From positions 1,302,001 through 1,366,000 of the forward strand of contig WHUZ01000009.1 of NCBI GenBank assembly GCA_015179045.1: 64,000 bases of DNA, read 5' to 3'. This DNA is from Kalaharituber pfeilii (taxonomy: Eukaryota > Ascomycota > Pezizomycetes > Pezizales > Pezizaceae). Below are positions 25,620 to 36,290 of the stretch, piece after piece; the stretch's first letter is position 1, and every line of letters begins with the position of its first letter. The position numbers and the translations under genes are program-made. The notes below the pieces were generated by a model. That model was not told the DNA's origin, did not search any database, and saw only the letters and a list, made by a program, of their open reading frames with translations.

Positions 25620-27739
25620 AATCACTGACAACTAGCGTTCTCTCTCGAGCGCACGAAACGGTTATGGTTCCGGATGAAAAGATTGAAGCCAACTATAACG
25701 ACCGTATCGGTCAAAAAGATGAACAACGAATTGACTGTAAATTCGCAGTGTTAACAAAACTGAAAAGGAGTGTTGATTGCAAGGAATGAGTTCGAAGGCT
25801 GTATTCGCTCAGCCAGAACGAATACACTCGGAAATATGAAGGAAAGGGCGCGCAGGATGAAAGAGAAGGTAGGGTCCAGAGTAAGCTTCGAAGTGGGAGT
25901 CCAGTGAAATAAAGAACAAAGTGGACTGTACGAAGATGGCGAACGATAAGGTTCGTTCGCCCTCTCTCCTCCAGCCGGCACGCGGAGAGAGACGGCTCAC
26001 AGGCAATCGGCAAGAACAGCTGAAAGTTTAGTCGCTTACCTTCAGGGTTATCGGCCGCCGATTGAGCAGAGACGGCCGCTCGGGCGGGGCAGAAGGAGAT
26101 TGCTTGACGGGAGCTCAAACTGCAGCGCAACTCAGCGCTGGAGGCCGTAAGCAAAGGCGCAGGGCAGCTTGAGCAGCACAGTCGAGGGCGGGTGGGAGGG
26201 TATTTCTGAAAGATATATGATACAGGATCTACGGTCACGGGGCGTCGAGGGAAAGAGGGGCTGCACTCTGGATATTCCCAGCGCACGCCGTGATATCGCA
26301 TTAGTACTGGCATTCGCAGATGATAGTGTGCACCAGCAAGTGCGGGCATATCAGGTACTTGAGGCGCCATGTCATGTGTTGCTATGCACCGGCTGCTGCG
26401 TGCGGTCCCACGGCAGCCAGATGACGGCAAGCTTCAGGGCAATTGATGCCGCCAGGAGCTGAGCCTCGGCCCTCGCGCCCCCAGCCTCCAGCCAGCGGCC
26501 CAGCGCTCGAAGCTTGCTGCATAAATGCTGTGCGAGTGCTTGATCGGGGCAGCAGCGCCTGGCTCGGCCGGGCATATCGCCCCAAAGGAGCAGGTGCGTT
26601 GGCCAGACGTCAGACCGTTACACCAAAACGGCTCTCCGCGCTAGCAACGACCGCTTCCCCATTGCCGCTGCTTTTGGAAGGTAGGGCTGGCTGCTGCCAG
26701 CAGTGCTGATCCCTGGCGAAATAGCCATCTCGTTTCATGCGGCATGGATGTTTAATGGTGAGAAACGATATCTGTATCTCGTCCTATATCCCTGCATTGC
26801 TTAGGTAGCTAGCTTGTCAGCGGCTTTTCAAGTGCCACAAAGAATACCTCTGCTGGCTGACCTCATAATAATGGTTACGCAGTGATTGTTCCCGGCCATG
26901 CATGTGGCCAAATTACATACAAATCTTCAAGAGCTACTGTCAGCTGAGACCGATATATCAACCCACCGGTGCCCTATATCATGCTAGCATCATGTACGAA
27001 CGACCGTTTCGGTTTGACCACTGGCTGTTATACTCACCACTCATCAGATTACTACTTCAGTTTGTGGCTTCACTGGTAACAGTATGCAGGTTTATTGTTT
27101 CTTGCATCACACTATCGAGGGCGCTCGGCACTGGCGCAACGCCCTAGAAAGAGAAATTGTGGTCCACTACTACTTGACCCCCAATAGCTTGCTGTGGCCA
27201 GACACAAGGCTGTAATGCCCTTCAGGCTCACTCCTAAATAAGACATGCTATCGATTTTGATGCAACTGGCCACCAGCCAGACGACTTGTACATGACCAAG
27301 ATGTATGTAACTTTAAGGTTTGGTGTCGTGCAGTGTAATTAATTAGTCTGGTTAAAGTACTGTGGCCTCCCAGGTTCAGATATATACCTAAGTTTGCCGT
27401 AAAGATGCATAAACTGGTACAACATTCATGTTCTATACTGAAATACTACGCTCATAGTTTAATTCTCGGGCAATATCTGCGTAAATCAGGCACACACTTG
27501 TATTACCCTTTCAGAATCACGGATAAGATGCACCCACGCGCAGTAGAAGACATGGTAGGAAGAACCAACCCAGTGCACCCTAAACATAGCCTCGATTTTA
27601 TGTTGAACAAATATTACCAACATGACCCTGGCCTGATGTGCTGCAATTGAAGGTACGAGATGAGATAGTTTGAGATACCAGCCCGATATGATCAATGGTG
27701 ATACCAGCCACACCTGCGTCCATGCGCCTCCATCGTGGC
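25620..27739. other. Upstream region of PTR2 and gene-free DNA
   Basis: A 239-codon minus-strand frame (26430-25711) sits directly upstream of PTR2 in GC-rich sequence. It has no hydrophobic core, domain or family match and is probably leader or promoter DNA. 26700-27730 holds nothing recognisable. Confidence 0.4.
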
Positions 27740-27873
27740 GAGCTTTTTTTTTTTTTTTTTTTTTTCTTTTATATCACTAATCGCATGCCGCCCTAGGGGC
27801 TATGGCGATATAAGAGAGATAGGAAAATTACTAGCCTGTGATAAATGACATGACCTTCCCCGTAAAAATGTAA
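27740..27873 (-). mobile_element. A-tailed retroposon, family A copy 3 (long form)
   Basis: Minus orientation; the T-run at 27744-27765 is its A-tail. The hairpin region has ATCG/CGAT as the outer stem instead of CTCG/CGAG. Flanked by an 8-base repeat ATCGTGGC at 27732-27739 and 27874-27881. About 134 bases, one of the two longest copies. Confidence 0.7.
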
Positions 27874-28131
27874 ATCGTGGCATGCAACTATCATACCGTC
27901 ATGATACCTTGGGTCATATCATATCCTTCGGGCTCACGGCGCTGGATCATCTGTCCTAGCAGTCTTCCACTGGGGCCGTCAGGCGCCATTCCCTGGCTAA
28001 CATCACCGCCTAGAGCGACTTGTCAACTGTATAGGGGTCGGCCTGTGAAGCCACAACAAGCGGCTGGTACAGCGCAGCTGTTATAACCACTTTCATTGGC
28101 ACCTCTTGCCAACCTTACATGATATGGTGCA

Positions 28132-28189
28132 CTCGCCGTAGCCTGATAGGCGGTATGCGAGTAATGAAAAAAAAAAAAAAAAAAAAAAA
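28132..28189 (+). mobile_element. A-tailed retroposon, family A copy 4
   Basis: A 35-base core beginning at the hairpin base (CTCGCCGTAGCC), then a 23-base A-tail. Flanked by an exact 13-base repeat ATGATATGGTGCA at 28119-28131 and 28190-28202. Confidence 0.85.
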
Positions 28190-28202
28190 ATGATATGGTG
28201 CA

Positions 28203-29229
28203 TAAAACAGGCTAGTAACAGGGGGCTTGCAAACTACTACTATAACCTTCCGCACTGTTGAACTACAAATATTATGTAAGTATAAGTATGTATGGTATGC
28301 AAACTTTCAGTGCATTTTTGCTCAACATGCATGCCATACCACCTTCATGGTCAGTCTTCCTTCGAGCTCTTCTGAAAGGACAGCAACAACGTTTGTGGGT
28401 AAATAGCGGTGCCGAGACTATGACTATGTTAATGGTGAGCGATCGCTAAGCCCCGTACGCAACACAAAGCGTAGGACGGCGGGATCAGTACCAACCACAG
28501 GTTTCCACAAATGGAGACCTCCAGCCTGCACCTGTTTGGAAACATACTCATTTCACCACAGTATCGTCTATTTGAAGAAAGGAATGAGGAGAGGAACTAA
28601 ATACATCACTTGACGATGCTTTCAAACGGGAACTATGCTAACTTTAGGCCGTTGGCCAGCATTGGTTAACTCCAGCTTTATCATCTGTCGGTTGAAGTGT
28701 AGCACTCTCCTCGTAGCGAAATTCCTACCTGCCACACAATCATTCCTTCTAGGTATCTAACAGCAGTCCTATGTATTATCTTCGAGTCTCATCGCGGTTG
28801 TTCCGCCCTCTCGAGGCTTGTCATTTGTTTTTTTGGTGAGAGAAACATTGCAAATGATGCCAATAGGGAAATTACGCAATGAAGTAGGTGCGCAGCCACA
28901 GTTGCATTTGAGTGATCTTCATGAATCGATCTTCATCTTCTCTACACGCCTTCACCCCCTCCTCAACGGTTTTAATGGCGGGTCTTCATTTTTCCGTCAC
29001 ATCGATCGTGATTGATCACACGTCATTTGGCAGCGCTAAAAGCGATCACGCGGCTAGCGCCGATCGGACTCTTCCACAGTAAGCCACCGCGCGTGCAAAT
29101 AGCTTCCCAGCCCCTCAAACTCAGAGCTCAACCTACTACTCATGCGAGCTCATTCGACTTGACTTCAAGCTACGTGCCTTTTTTTAAATACAAATCCAAG
29201 AAACTTGATACCACAAACACATCGTTACC
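28203..29229. other. Upstream region of aminopeptidase I
   Basis: No gene recognised. The last 200 bases are probably promoter and leader of the downstream gene. Confidence 0.4.
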
Positions 29230-31243
29230 ATGACAAGAAACCACGGATCCTTAGGACGAGCAAGCGGAAGCCGAATTATGGACATTCGCAATTCTCCGAC
29301 GACCGCGTTCAGTGAGCCGACACAAACCCCTGAGCAGACCGCGAGTCATAAGGACTACAACGACAGCTCGAGGGAAGACATAAGTCGTCGGCTCGCTGTG
29401 GCGGCATCAGCTAATCTCAGACTTAAATCTCTCGTCAGACTCGTTGCAAGCGGAAATGCTACCCCCGATGAGTTCAACGAGTTCCAAAGTCATGTTGACG
29501 CGATCACGGCAGCCAACTCCTCTACAGCAACAGAAGAACAGGAGCAAATGGAGACATCACCGTTGCCATGCAAAGATGCAGCAAGCTATACCCAGCCGTT
29601 CCTAGATTTCATCAACGAAAACCCGACTGTGTTCCACGCGGTCCAATACTTCGAGACTAAGTTGCACAAAGCGGGATTTGCGAAACTGAATGAGAGAGCC
29701 AATTGGTCCACTGGTAAGGTTAAGCTGGAACGTGGAGGAAAGTACTTTGTGACCAGGAACGGGAGCAGTCTTATCGCATTTGCTGTTGGCGATAATTACA
29801 AAGTAGGACATAATGGTGTAGGCATGATCGCTGGGCACATTGACGCCCTCACGGCTAAAGGTGAGTTGTCTTTTGTTAAAACTTCAATGAACGCCTTTTA
29901 TAACTAGTTCGTGAATTTAGTGAAGCCTGTCTCCAAGAAAAGCAGTGTTCAAGGATATACAATGCTTGGGGTGGCTCCATATGCGGGAGCATTGAACAAC
30001 ACATGGTTTGACCGAGATTTGGGGATCGGTGGTAGAGTACTCGTCAAGCAATCTGATGGGAAAATTGCATCTCGTTTGGTGAAGTTGGGATGGCCCAGTT
30101 AGTAAATTTTCCTCTTAACCTGCATATTTCAGCTTTGCTGATTGGTTTGGTTGCTGGACAGTTGCAAGAATTCCAACGCTAGCACCACACTTTGGTATAC
30201 CGACATCGGGCGCTTTCAATAAAGAGACCCAAATGGTACCGGTTATAGGTATTGAGAGTTCGGTGGAAGCCCTAGAACAGCATATGAAAGCTCATAATAC
30301 CCTGGACGGCTGTTTCGCCTCGACTCAACCGCCTAAATTGGTGCAACTTATAGCGAATGAGCTGGGTATCTCAGACTATTCCACTATTATAACCTGGGAG
30401 CTGGAGCTCTTCGATACACAGCCTGGTGTGACCGGCGGGATGAACAAGGAGTTTATTTTCGCGCCAAGGATAGATGACAAGCTCTGCTCTTGGGCTGCTT
30501 TGGAAGGTCTCATCGAAGCTGCCGATTGTGCAAAAAATGGTGGATCAATTGCCTTGGTAGGATTGTTTGATGATGAGGAGATTGGGAGCAGACTGCGGCA
30601 GGGTGCGGCAGGAAATTTCTTGCCCAGCGTTATAGAGAGAATTGTGGACACATTCGCAGAAAGTGAACAAGGGAGAAGTGTAAGTTCACACACTTATAGT
30701 TGTGCTGTTGACGTCATTTACTAACTGCACTTGATTTGCTGTGTCTTAGAATTTATTGGCGCAAACATTTGCAAACAGTTTTCTGGTATCCGCCGACGTC
30801 ACTCATGCAGTAAACCCAAACGTAAGGTTTTGAATTCACCATGACACTGCTGCCTTACTAAATGCGTATCCTTCTAGTTCGCAAACGCTTACCTCCCCGA
30901 CCACATGCCACGACTCAACGTTGGTGTCACCATTTGTGCTGATAGCAATGGACATATGACGACGGACTCCGTCTCTACAGCTTTTCTCACTGAGATCGCC
31001 AAACGATGCGGCTCTGAACTACAAGTGTTTCAGATCCGCAATGACACCAGGTCAGGGGGTACAGTTGGACCAATGCTCAGCAGTGCCATGGGTGTCAGGG
31101 CCATCGATGCAGGTCTGCCGCAGCTGAGCATGCATAGCATCAGAGCAACAACCGGTGCTCTTGACCCTGGCTTGGGAACAAAATTATTCCGTGGTTTTTT
31201 TGAGTTGTGGGAGGAGGTTGATGCCGAGTTCAGGGAAGATTAA
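29230..31243 (+). CDS. APE1: Vacuolar aminopeptidase I / aspartyl aminopeptidase (M18)
   Basis: Zinc metalloaminopeptidase that trims N-terminal residues from peptides, in yeast inside the vacuole. Five exons: 29230-29860, 29921-30097, 30162-30679, 30750-30821 and 30878-31243. Introns are 60, 64, 70 and 56 bases; 587 residues. Metal and catalytic residues are present: AGHIDAL (His203, Asp205), RIDDKLCSW (Asp374/375), DDEEIGS (Glu408/409) and SMHSIR (His552). The M18 domain starts near residue 115 (YTQPFLDFINENPTVFHAV). The preceding 115 residues are hydrophilic, with a predicted helical stretch (about 48-95), unlike the shorter propeptide of yeast Ape1. Whether it uses the Cvt/autophagy route cannot be told from sequence. 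The start is an ATG in context ACCATGA. Confidence 0.94.
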
Positions 31244-32158
31244 CCATTGGAGAGGGGTCGGCAATGGTAAAGCTCATTGTTCTCGTTGATCCACCTGGCC
31301 CTACCTGGGCCCACACCTCCGTTGTACATGTTAGCATTTTTAGAGTACTGTTACGGGATTGTAATCCCTATTTGTAATGTTATACCCACTCCGAGGCAGG
31401 ATCAATAGATGTAGATTAATCATCTCTCGTTCAATTTCTCAAATGTTGAAATACACCTCGGGAGCACATATAACAGGATACCTGGTCACCTCGGTCCCGC
31501 AGTTCCCGATCATCACATCATCCACCCGCAGAGCTCCTCCTGTATAGGCAGCACCTTACACTCCAACGCCGAAGTTTGTACGTTGTACCGCTATGGGAGT
31601 GTATATCAGCCGGCCTAATTCAGCAACTTGCTGCCCACTACTACCCAAACAATTGGGCAATTGCTTAATTGAAGCTGACCGGTATCGGGCCTATCCGGCA
31701 GACACTCGAGCTCCCGAGCTCCCGAGCTCAGGATCGCGCTTTAGTATCATGATCCGTGTCTTACGTTAGATTTCCCGTCCTTAAACTTTTCCGCAGTATT
31801 TAGCGATAACAAATCATTGATAAGTCTTATCCCAAATTCACCAGGTTATCTTTGTCTTGTTTACAGCGGTTTGTATGACCCCCCTCATCCCCGACTAGAT
31901 TTGTTATTTGTTATTTGCTCTGGAACTAATGCACATCAGGAGAGATGCTCCTCAATGCGGGTCTTCGGGTGATGTCTTCATAAGTTCTCCCGCTCTGTGG
32001 GAACTTGCCCCACCTTGAGTGGAGGTGCTGGCAAAGTATATCAAAACCGAATATAAGAGGCGACGTCCGCTGTCTTTCAATTGTAAATTGTGCCCCCCGC
32101 ATCATCGAGACTATCACTTTCTCCAAGCGCAAGTTTACTGCAGTGCAAGCTCCACAAG
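31244..32158. other. Intergenic region APE1-SDR
   Basis: Contains the 3' flank of aminopeptidase I and the promoter of the next gene. No other feature recognised. Confidence 0.45.
32051..32058 (+). promoter_or_regulatory. TATA-like box of the SDR gene
   Basis: ATATAAGA, about 105 bases upstream of the ATG and followed by a C/T-rich leader. Position-based call. Confidence 0.4.
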
Positions 32159-33330
32159 ATGAGTAATGATACCTCAGCACGACAACGGAGCTCTGAGCAG
32201 GAATACACCCCCAAAGATGGAGACCCTGTCCTTCCCCTCTTCTCCCTCAAGGGCAAGACTGCGATTGTCACCGGTGGAGATGCTGGAATCGGGTATGCTG
32301 TGGCGGACTGCTTCGCTGAGGCCGGCGCAGATGTCATCATCTGGTACAACTCGAACTCCAAGGCCGAAGCTGCGGCGCAAGGGATTGCAGAGCGATGGGG
32401 GGTGAAATGCAACGCGTTCAAGGTGGACGTAACAGATCAGGCGGCGGTCGACAAGGCGGTTACCGAACAGGTTGAGGCGGTGTTTGGGGGACGGTTAGAC
32501 ATTTTTGTAGCGAATGCGGGAATACCATGGACGAAGGGGGCGATTTTGGAGGCGGGGCAGGAAGGGGTAAGATATGATCTCCATTGTTTGCGGAAATACT
32601 GCTTCTCAAGTGCTAATTTCACGAAAACGGGTCAATTGTGTGAATCACAGGTTCCCCACTACAAGAAAGTCGTAGCCACAGACCTCGACAGCGTTTACTA
32701 CAGCGCTCTTGCCGCAGGAAAGTTTTTCAAGACGCAAGGCAGCGGCTCCTTCATCGCTACCGCCAGCATTGGGGGGTACATCGTCCCCATCCCGCAACTC
32801 CAGACCGCTTACAACTCCGTGAAAGCGGCTGTCATCCACTTCTGCCGCAGTTTGGCCGTCGAGTGGGCAGGATTTGCTCGCGTGAACAGTATTAGCCCTG
32901 GTATGTAGAAACCACATTTTGTAACGTAAAATTCGCTGGAAAGCGGAGCGGGGACGCTCTCTGGGTTGAAAATGGACGGAGGCGAGCAGGAACGTGGCCT
33001 CGGCGTCCTTTCGCTTGATGGCGTTGAGGTAGCCTGTTTCGGAAATCCAGAGTCCTAATGCGGCACTGCCCACGCAGGGTACATCGCAACCGACATCACC
33101 AGTTTCGTGCCTGAGGAAACGAAGAAGGTGTGGAGGCAGCTGACCCCGTTGAAGAGAGAGGGACTGGCAAACGAGCTGAAGGGGGCGTATCTCTATCTTG
33201 CGAGCAACGCAAGTACTTTCACCACGGGAAGTGATATAAGGGTTGACGGGTATGGATGCCAGCCTCTAACGTATTGTCATCGTATGCATCGACTAACACA
33301 ACCAATTGCAGTGGATATTGCTTGCCGTGA
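32159..33330 (+). CDS. Short-chain dehydrogenase/reductase, sorbose/L-xylulose reductase-like
   Basis: NAD(P)(H)-dependent cytosolic oxidoreductase. Closest in wording to fungal sorbose, xylulose and arabinitol reductases (SOU1 type). Exons 32159-32566, 32651-32900, 33078-33249 and 33312-33330; introns 84, 177 and 62 bases; 282 residues. Cofactor loop TGGDAGIG (38-45), NAG near 115, and the catalytic set Ser175, Tyr190, Lys194 (in ASIGGYIV and TAYNSVKAA). The family C-terminus VDGGYCLP is only recovered by the last short exon. The open frame also extends upstream from a GTG, but I start at the ATG at 32159 (MSNDTSAR). The first intron is 84 bases, in frame and without stop. I call it spliced because retention would insert 28 residues before VPHYKKVV. 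The substrate is inference. Confidence 0.92.
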
Positions 33331-33720
33331 AAGAGGCAATGATTTTGCTTTTTTTACTTTGCTTCTTGGGCAGTACAACATGATGTATCTACCATATTAA
33401 TATCTCCCATATCAATGAATATTTCAACGGGATACCACATCTGAGTTTCACAAAGTTCGCGATCGCATATTCTTGATTTTTTTAACGGTATATTAGCAAA
33501 AACGAAAGACAATACCTGAAAAAAAAAGGCACCGGAGTTACAATAAACGACCAACTATTCTGTATGCTGCTAGCCTAACCCGAAAGTTACCCGCTTCCAA
33601 ACACCCTCTACTTATAATACCAAAGAGAATACCACAAAAGACCTGAAGTGGCCTCGCGCCCAGAAAGATACCCACATTACAGCCTTGAAGATATTAGTTC
33701 GTTTGCCCTTTGTTTGAATC

Positions 33721-34375
33721 TCAAGGGATCAGTCCCCTGGCCCTCGCGAAGAAGGTAGTGAAATCAGCGTCCACATTGGGATTTATCGCGAAGACCATGC
33801 CTGTTGACCACAAAACAGTTAACCAAAATGTCCAGAGTATGCCTTTTCAGAGCCGATAGAAAACTGACCTGCGCTACTGCAATGTCTGCCCTGCCTGCAG
33901 TAGAACCACATTGGGCCTGTTTGTCCCGCCGGAATTTCAAAGTCAAAGACTTCCTTCCCTCTAATACCCTGCGGATTGAACCGAAATCCGGATTCAACAC
34001 CGCCTTCAAGCGCAGTGCAAGGTTCTAGGAAGGAGCTTTGGGTGACTGTGTGATTCAGTTGGAGGAATTCGAAGCGGACAATATCACCTGGAACGGCAAA
34101 GACATAGGCGGGCGTATAGGCGAGAATATTGGCTCCTCCAACTTGGACCTGCAGGTTAACTGTGAGTTAGCATTTTGTATTACGCTATAAACAGGATTGA
34201 AAGCACTACGAACATGATGGAATCTAGGAGTATGATGGTGGTGCCGCTCAACCATCGTTGATTTAACGTTAGCTAAGTCTCTCGTATCGAGACTTGTAGG
34301 CAGAGCAGTCGTTGTGAGAGGGGCCGTGAAAATGGAGAGGAGGAGAGAGACAGCGAGGTTCATTGAGAGTTGCAT
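33721..34375 (-). CDS. Secreted cupredoxin-domain (plastocyanin-like) protein
   Basis: Small extracellular blue-copper-fold protein of the kind called extracellular serine-rich protein in fungi. Three exons: 34375-34210, 34159-33869 and 33800-33721; introns 50 and 68 bases; 178 residues. No single open frame covers it, so it is easily missed. Signal peptide at 1-25 (MQLSMNLAVSLLLSIFTAPL). A His-rich segment (ERHHHH) follows at about 43-55. The cupredoxin domain starts at LNLQVQVGG. Type-1 copper ligands are in place: His92 in QLNHTVTQ, Cys143 and His148 in WFYCRQGRHC, Met154 in GMVFAINP. The family's terminal wording (NPNVDADFTTFFARA) confirms the last exon. It is tail-to-tail with the SDR gene. 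Function (electron transfer, copper binding or cell wall) unknown. Confidence 0.88.
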
Positions 34376-35502
34376 CTTTGAGGATTCCGTTAGGCGATTG
34401 GTAGGGAATTGAGAAATTATTTCCTATTTGGCTGCCGAAGAATTGAGAAAGTTAGAATCCAAACGGATGATGCGAGATCTCAACTGGAGCAGTCGATGTT
34501 GGTGATGGACTGGCAGTGGAGAGGATCATGGATGGTACTTATAAGTTGATATCTCCTCACCAAGATTGTGGAGCGAAGTTAACCCTGCGCCTCGGCAACG
34601 GTGATGATCCTGTTTACAGACACAGCCTTCGAGATGTTCTTTGCATCTTGCATATGGCTAGGCGTAGGGCATCAGGCTGAAATTACTATCTTAGGAAGTA
34701 CACCCCTGCCTAAGCGGTGAACATGCTCCGTCGAGCATCCACATGCTGCGAGATCTTTGGAATTTCCATTTTGCTCCATAAGCCACGTAGAGGTCGCCGT
34801 TCTACATCGTGTTCTTTTCAAAGACCTCAGGATTGGCGGACGCTGAGTGCTGCACTCGTAAGCAAAACAGGACTCATGCTGACAGCTTGTCATCTGTTCC
34901 ACTGCATTGTACAACTATATCATGAGATGAACATACTAATCTATGAACAGAAAGATGGTCTAGACCATGCATGCGCAGATATCTGGGTAAATGTGGAGTT
35001 CATATTCTTTCTCCAGTTTCCTTTCATGCATCCAGACCATGTGGGTCTATCATTATCGATATCAGATATATGCCAAGCTGCCATATTGCATGGTACCCCA
35101 TGGTATTAGGTTACCCCAGTATCCATGATCGCTCTAAATTTACTGCAGCGTCTGGCTCACACCCAAAAACAAACCAACGGTCTAGAACCCCGTGTGGCTG
35201 TGGTTGCTCTGGTAATCTATTCGGCACAAGTCGATTTTGTTGCTCTATAAATCAACTTTATAAGATCAATCTATTTAAGTATGATTTCGAACGAACAGGC
35301 TGAGCGTGCAGGAATAATACGGCGATGAATGATTTCATGCCCGTTATTTGTGTCGAGGGGTCTTCATATATGCAGGTGAGTAAACCATGCGATTGCCATG
35401 TGTAGTAGCTTATTTTTAGCCTCAAACCCCCATGTCTTCTCCGCAGCAACGCTGCTATGTACTGTATTTCGTCACGTATATTGATTGACATTATACTGGC
35501 AC
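34376..35502. other. Upstream region of the cupredoxin gene and gene-free DNA
   Basis: A 130-codon plus-strand frame (34717-35109) opens with GTG and resembles nothing; I do not call it. The rest is non-coding. Confidence 0.4.
34538..34545 (-). promoter_or_regulatory. TATA-like box of the cupredoxin gene
   Basis: CTTATAAG, about 165 bases upstream of the ATG on the minus strand. Position-based call. Confidence 0.3.
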
Positions 35503-35816
35503 CAGGGATGCTCCCAGGGAGCCATCAGGATAGCTGCGCCATGCGCTAGAAAATCCTACGGGGGGGATTTTCAATCTGAGCCTGGACATTTGGGTATGGA
35601 TCGCACATCTTTTTGACCTCCATCTATCTCCATCAGTTTTTATCCAATTTTCAGTCTGAAAGCAAGAATCAATTCTACGAGTTGAATCACACAGGCAACC
35701 ACAAATCAGGGAATATCTGAACCCATTGAGTCGCGATCTATGCCATCCGAATATTTCTATGGGATCCAAGTTAACATGAGAGCTTGCATTTACGCCAGTA
35801 GTCTCATGCCAAGCCC
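35503..35816. mobile_element. Single arm related to the 47.3-48.2-kb inverted-repeat element
   Basis: Shares with 47292-47600, in order: GCTCCCAGGGA, ACGCTAGAAA, TCCAATTTTCAGTCTGAAA, CCCATTGAGT and GTCTCATGCCAAGC. Only one arm is present, so it is a relic or solo end. Confidence 0.65.
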
Positions 35817-35935
35817 AAGACTTGCACCTATCTAGTAGGTACCACCGCTTATAGTACTACTGTAATAAACAGCGGTGCGCTCGGCTTTTCGCAGCCAGGT
35901 CGATCTCTGGTGCATCCCTGGGTAGCAAAATCTCA

Positions 35936-36290
35936 GACCTTTCGCAAGACGCTCTAGAGCTTCTCGACCCTTGCTGTACCCCTGCTAGTTAATGCAGTGT
36001 GGCGCAGCGGAAGCTCCAGCGAAAAGCTTCACCCCTCCCTTGATTAAAGCTCTACAATTTCTACCTCAGATATCTCAGCAACCACGATAGCTATGGCAAA
36101 GTAGAAGATATCATGGGAGCTCCAGAAGCCCAAATAATTAACTTCTGGGTTTGGAGCAGGAAACTGGGTGTGTAGCTACTCCTGTTGGGGCTGAAATTAG
36201 AGGCAAAGTTGAGCCCATCATCAGTAACCAGTACCTCCGCTCCTTGCGTCGCTTGCAAACCTGAAGCTCCAGAGCTTATGCGAAAGGTCT
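35936..36290. mobile_element. MITE, about 355 bp, ends AGACCTTTCGCA
   Basis: Ends AGACCTTTCGCA and TGCGAAAGGTCT are perfect inverted copies. The left terminus carries GCTCTAGAGCTTC just inside; the right terminus has a variant of it (GCTCCAGAGCTTA). A related copy is at 45650-46047 in reverse. It abuts the arm of the larger element at 36291-38205. Confidence 0.7.

Noticed and set aside
25711..26430. 239-codon minus-strand frame upstream of PTR2
   Set aside because: GC-rich leader or promoter DNA. No domain, no family wording, and alternative frames are equally open.
34717..35109. 130-codon plus-strand frame
   Set aside because: Begins with GTG, no recognisable domain, no intron-exon structure, overlaps other open frames.
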